Below, piece by piece: positions 15,901 through 16,611 of a DNA stretch of 16,611 bases. The stretch covers positions 1-16,611 of the forward strand of contig CADBPA010000038.1 in assembly GCA_902796505.1 (NCBI GenBank), written 5' to 3'. A program made the position numbers and the translations under genes. Source of the stretch: an uncultured Ruminococcus sp. GTDB taxonomy: Bacteria; Bacillota; Clostridia; Oscillospirales; CAG-272. The notes under the pieces are model-generated. The model was given only the letters and a program-made list of their open reading frames with translations. It made no database searches and was not told where the DNA came from. How positions within the stretch are numbered: the first letter of the stretch is position 1; each line of letters opens with the position of its first letter.

Positions 15901-16611
15901 CGCCATCGACCGCGCGGCGGCAAAGGATCCCGAATTCCGCTCGCAGATTCTGAAAGAGCGCCACCGCGTGGAGAACGGCGAGGACACCGGTATCTTCATC
16001 CGCAACCTCGAAAACGTGCAGGGCGACGAGCGCGATATCATCATCTTCTCGATCGGGTACGCCGAAAACGAGCAGAAAAAGATCTACACGAACTTCGGTT
16101 CTCTCTCGGCGGAGGGCGGCGAAAATCGCCTGAACGTCGCCGTCACGCGCGCGAAAGAAAAGATCTACGTCGTGACGAGCATCGAGCCGGAAGAACTGAA
16201 GATCGAGGACGCGAAGAACAACGGTCCGCGCCTGCTGCAGCTCTATCTGCAGTACGCCCGCGCCGTCAGCGACGGAAAGACCGCGGACGCCGCCGCCATT
16301 CTCGAAAAAATGAACGGCAGGCAGTTTGCCCGCGAGCCGTTCTCCGGGCTTGCTCCGATCGAAGAGCAGATCAAAGAAAGGCTGGAAAAAGCGGGATATT
16401 CGGTCGATCTGCACCTCGGCGCGCCCGAAGGCCGGATCACCCTCGCGGTCTACGACGCCGATCTCGACCGCTACCTTGTCGGCGTGCAGCTGGACAGCGA
16501 CGCCTATATCCCCGGCGCGGCGGCGGTGGAGCGCGACGTCACCCGTCCGCTCTTCTTCGAGTCCCGCGGATGGACGATCCTGCGCGTCTTCTCGCGCGAT
16601 TTCTGGATCTC
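12995..16611 (+). CDS. DUF4011-like / SF1 helicase / Vsr-like nuclease fusion, 3' end outside window
   Basis: 1205 codons are visible with no stop before the window ends. ATG at 12995 gives MKKGIYTYYKERLIEIGGHNK; a GGGG stretch 8 nt upstream is a weak ribosome site. Residues 1-300 resemble DUF4011 (HNKCLNLR near 19-26; APLLLYPVRIE; AVLGRFPLANS). A basic linker, KKKQKKKVRARRKEK, precedes a superfamily 1 helicase core: Walker A GPPGTGKS (319-326), a long helical insertion (about 385-760), Walker B FDEASQ (801-806), motif III AGDAKQLRP (825-833), QGDERD (1009-1014) and VTRAKEK (1050-1056). The end (about 1128-1205) matches the MTES_1575 Vsr-like nuclease fold (GW-ILRVFSRDFW), but the expected IDL and IECDG appear as ITL (Thr1149) and VQLDS (Gln1165). 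It should be an ATP-driven nucleic-acid translocase; similar fusions are linked to anti-phage defence. Partners downstream are not visible. Confidence 0.9.
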   Translation, partial: MKKGIYTYYKERLIEIGGHNKCLNLRAVVRKSSYDVGRLLTGREKKISEFLAFLSGESKEPFRLIGAREKKEIAEALAIFGGGDAEDELAALRELKRETEEIERETGKYELCIGYPFVLGSIRQGIHKIAVKAPLLLYPVRIEMPDDKTAELRLIENEKIQINRALIFAYAQSKKIDVDSLSLDFDSAEDCGAVENVLSYLAAARIPLSASDMRNFLAYRFNDPKGQEELTVHPAAVLGRFPLANSIYNDYTALERQKLSNDAILELLRTGGKKKQKKKVRARRKEKGPAPIYPVKTLDYAQEEVLRRVDENGNMVIYGPPGTGKSQTIVNLITDAITKGRRVLVVSQKKAALDVVYNRLGKLSAKATYITDESKERTAFYTRCAEAHKAALAPKSYDLENRENDYKTLQKKLSEETAALEAIDRLMNTKRPFGLSLAEMYSSSALLSKSGWEYDAYSVLKEDRELLALNYAELTEALININTKGLAETYYKFLEEKEENPVIDHLREDADINTVAQTADALAAMTRGKKAVYQLTKYPYYRQVVAYYYELKKDENLTAAVDLEHRFSGKHRVFSGKEKAQIREQYEKTLAAVDAFAATYDFLRAVLDDDGYLSVIDNLVRGNLSYLKYVGAALDKFIALRDMGTLFSRLNPHMTAVMNFAFTASKNQQNYLAIIHALPQIRIYHELLKYEEECKEEFAKMVEFPHICARIANIKEQLLDVAADLCDGRTAKDYAAFYEGAANKGDYDYQISKTQKFLPIRRFVSDFGDYVLKLFPCWLLSPENVSNLLPLTKDLFDLVIFDEASQVFIENTIPTIFRGRCIVVAGDAKQLRPSAVFMRRYLGADPAEAQEDYAVQAALEADSLLDLAVARYASANLTYHYRSRRSELIDFSNSAFYEHKLQIVPNLKKGKNDPPIVRLKVPGRWIGRKNVAEAERVVELLGEIFRERKNNESVGVITFNADQQSCIADAIDRAAAKDPEFRSQILKERHRVENGEDTGIFIRNLENVQGDERDIIIFSIGYAENEQKKIYTNFGSLSAEGGENRLNVAVTRAKEKIYVVTSIEPEELKIEDAKNNGPRLLQLYLQYARAVSDGKTADAAAILEKMNGRQFAREPFSGLAPIEEQIKERLEKAGYSVDLHLGAPEGRITLAVYDADLDRYLVGVQLDSDAYIPGAAAVERDVTRPLFFESRGWTILRVFSRDFWI

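Noticed and set aside
12926..16414. Three long minus-strand frames opposite the helicase (12926-14158, 14219-15691, 15713-16414)
   Set aside because: They are antisense shadows of one continuous helicase frame whose motifs run in correct order along its whole length.

Overview
The window looks like a chromosomal segment of a GC-rich, Gram-positive-type anaerobe, probably an uncultured gut clostridial or Christensenellales-like bacterium. This is an inference from purine-rich AGGAGG-type ribosome sites, textbook vegetative promoters (TTGAnn, 17 bp, TATAAT, some with an extended TGn), GC-stem/T-tract terminators, lipoprotein signals and Flg_new-type repeat proteins. No rRNA, tRNA, CRISPR array, transposase or phage gene was seen. 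Nine genes are supported. Eight lie on the minus strand and one, at the right edge, on the plus strand.

Left part (1-3335): a minus-strand operon read from 3198 downwards. It encodes a tyrosine-phosphatase-like lipoprotein, an HSL-type alpha/beta hydrolase whose start overlaps the phosphatase stop (ATGA), and an MFS transporter cut by the left edge. A good promoter (3230-3258) precedes it. Upstream is a GufA/ZIP11-type metal transporter (3334-4173) with a likely terminator behind it. Its leader holds a perfect 16-bp palindrome and a GC hairpin.

Middle (4265-8212): an 87-88 bp tandem duplication abuts the strong terminator of a 1029-residue lipoprotein built of about 13 repeats of roughly 68 residues. 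That gene has a near-consensus promoter and an AAGGAGGA site. Next comes a small secreted-topology membrane protein with a basic tail, under its own promoter.

Right-middle (8234-12698): a two-gene operon of serine O-acetyltransferase followed by a NodB-like deacetylase without a signal peptide, with its own promoter and probable terminator. Its upstream region carries a five-unit minisatellite. Then comes a 710-residue exported, Ala-rich protein with an N-terminal beta domain and about seven helical repeats of about 62 residues.

Right edge (12898-16611): a divergent extended -10 promoter drives a large DUF4011-like / superfamily 1 helicase fused to a Vsr-like (MTES_1575-type) nuclease fold. 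The gene runs off the window. By recalled consensus, two nuclease active-site acids appear to be replaced (D to T and E to Q). This is the most unusual item in the window and may be a defence-related or nucleic-acid-processing protein. No complete multi-gene new system can be shown from the visible sequence.
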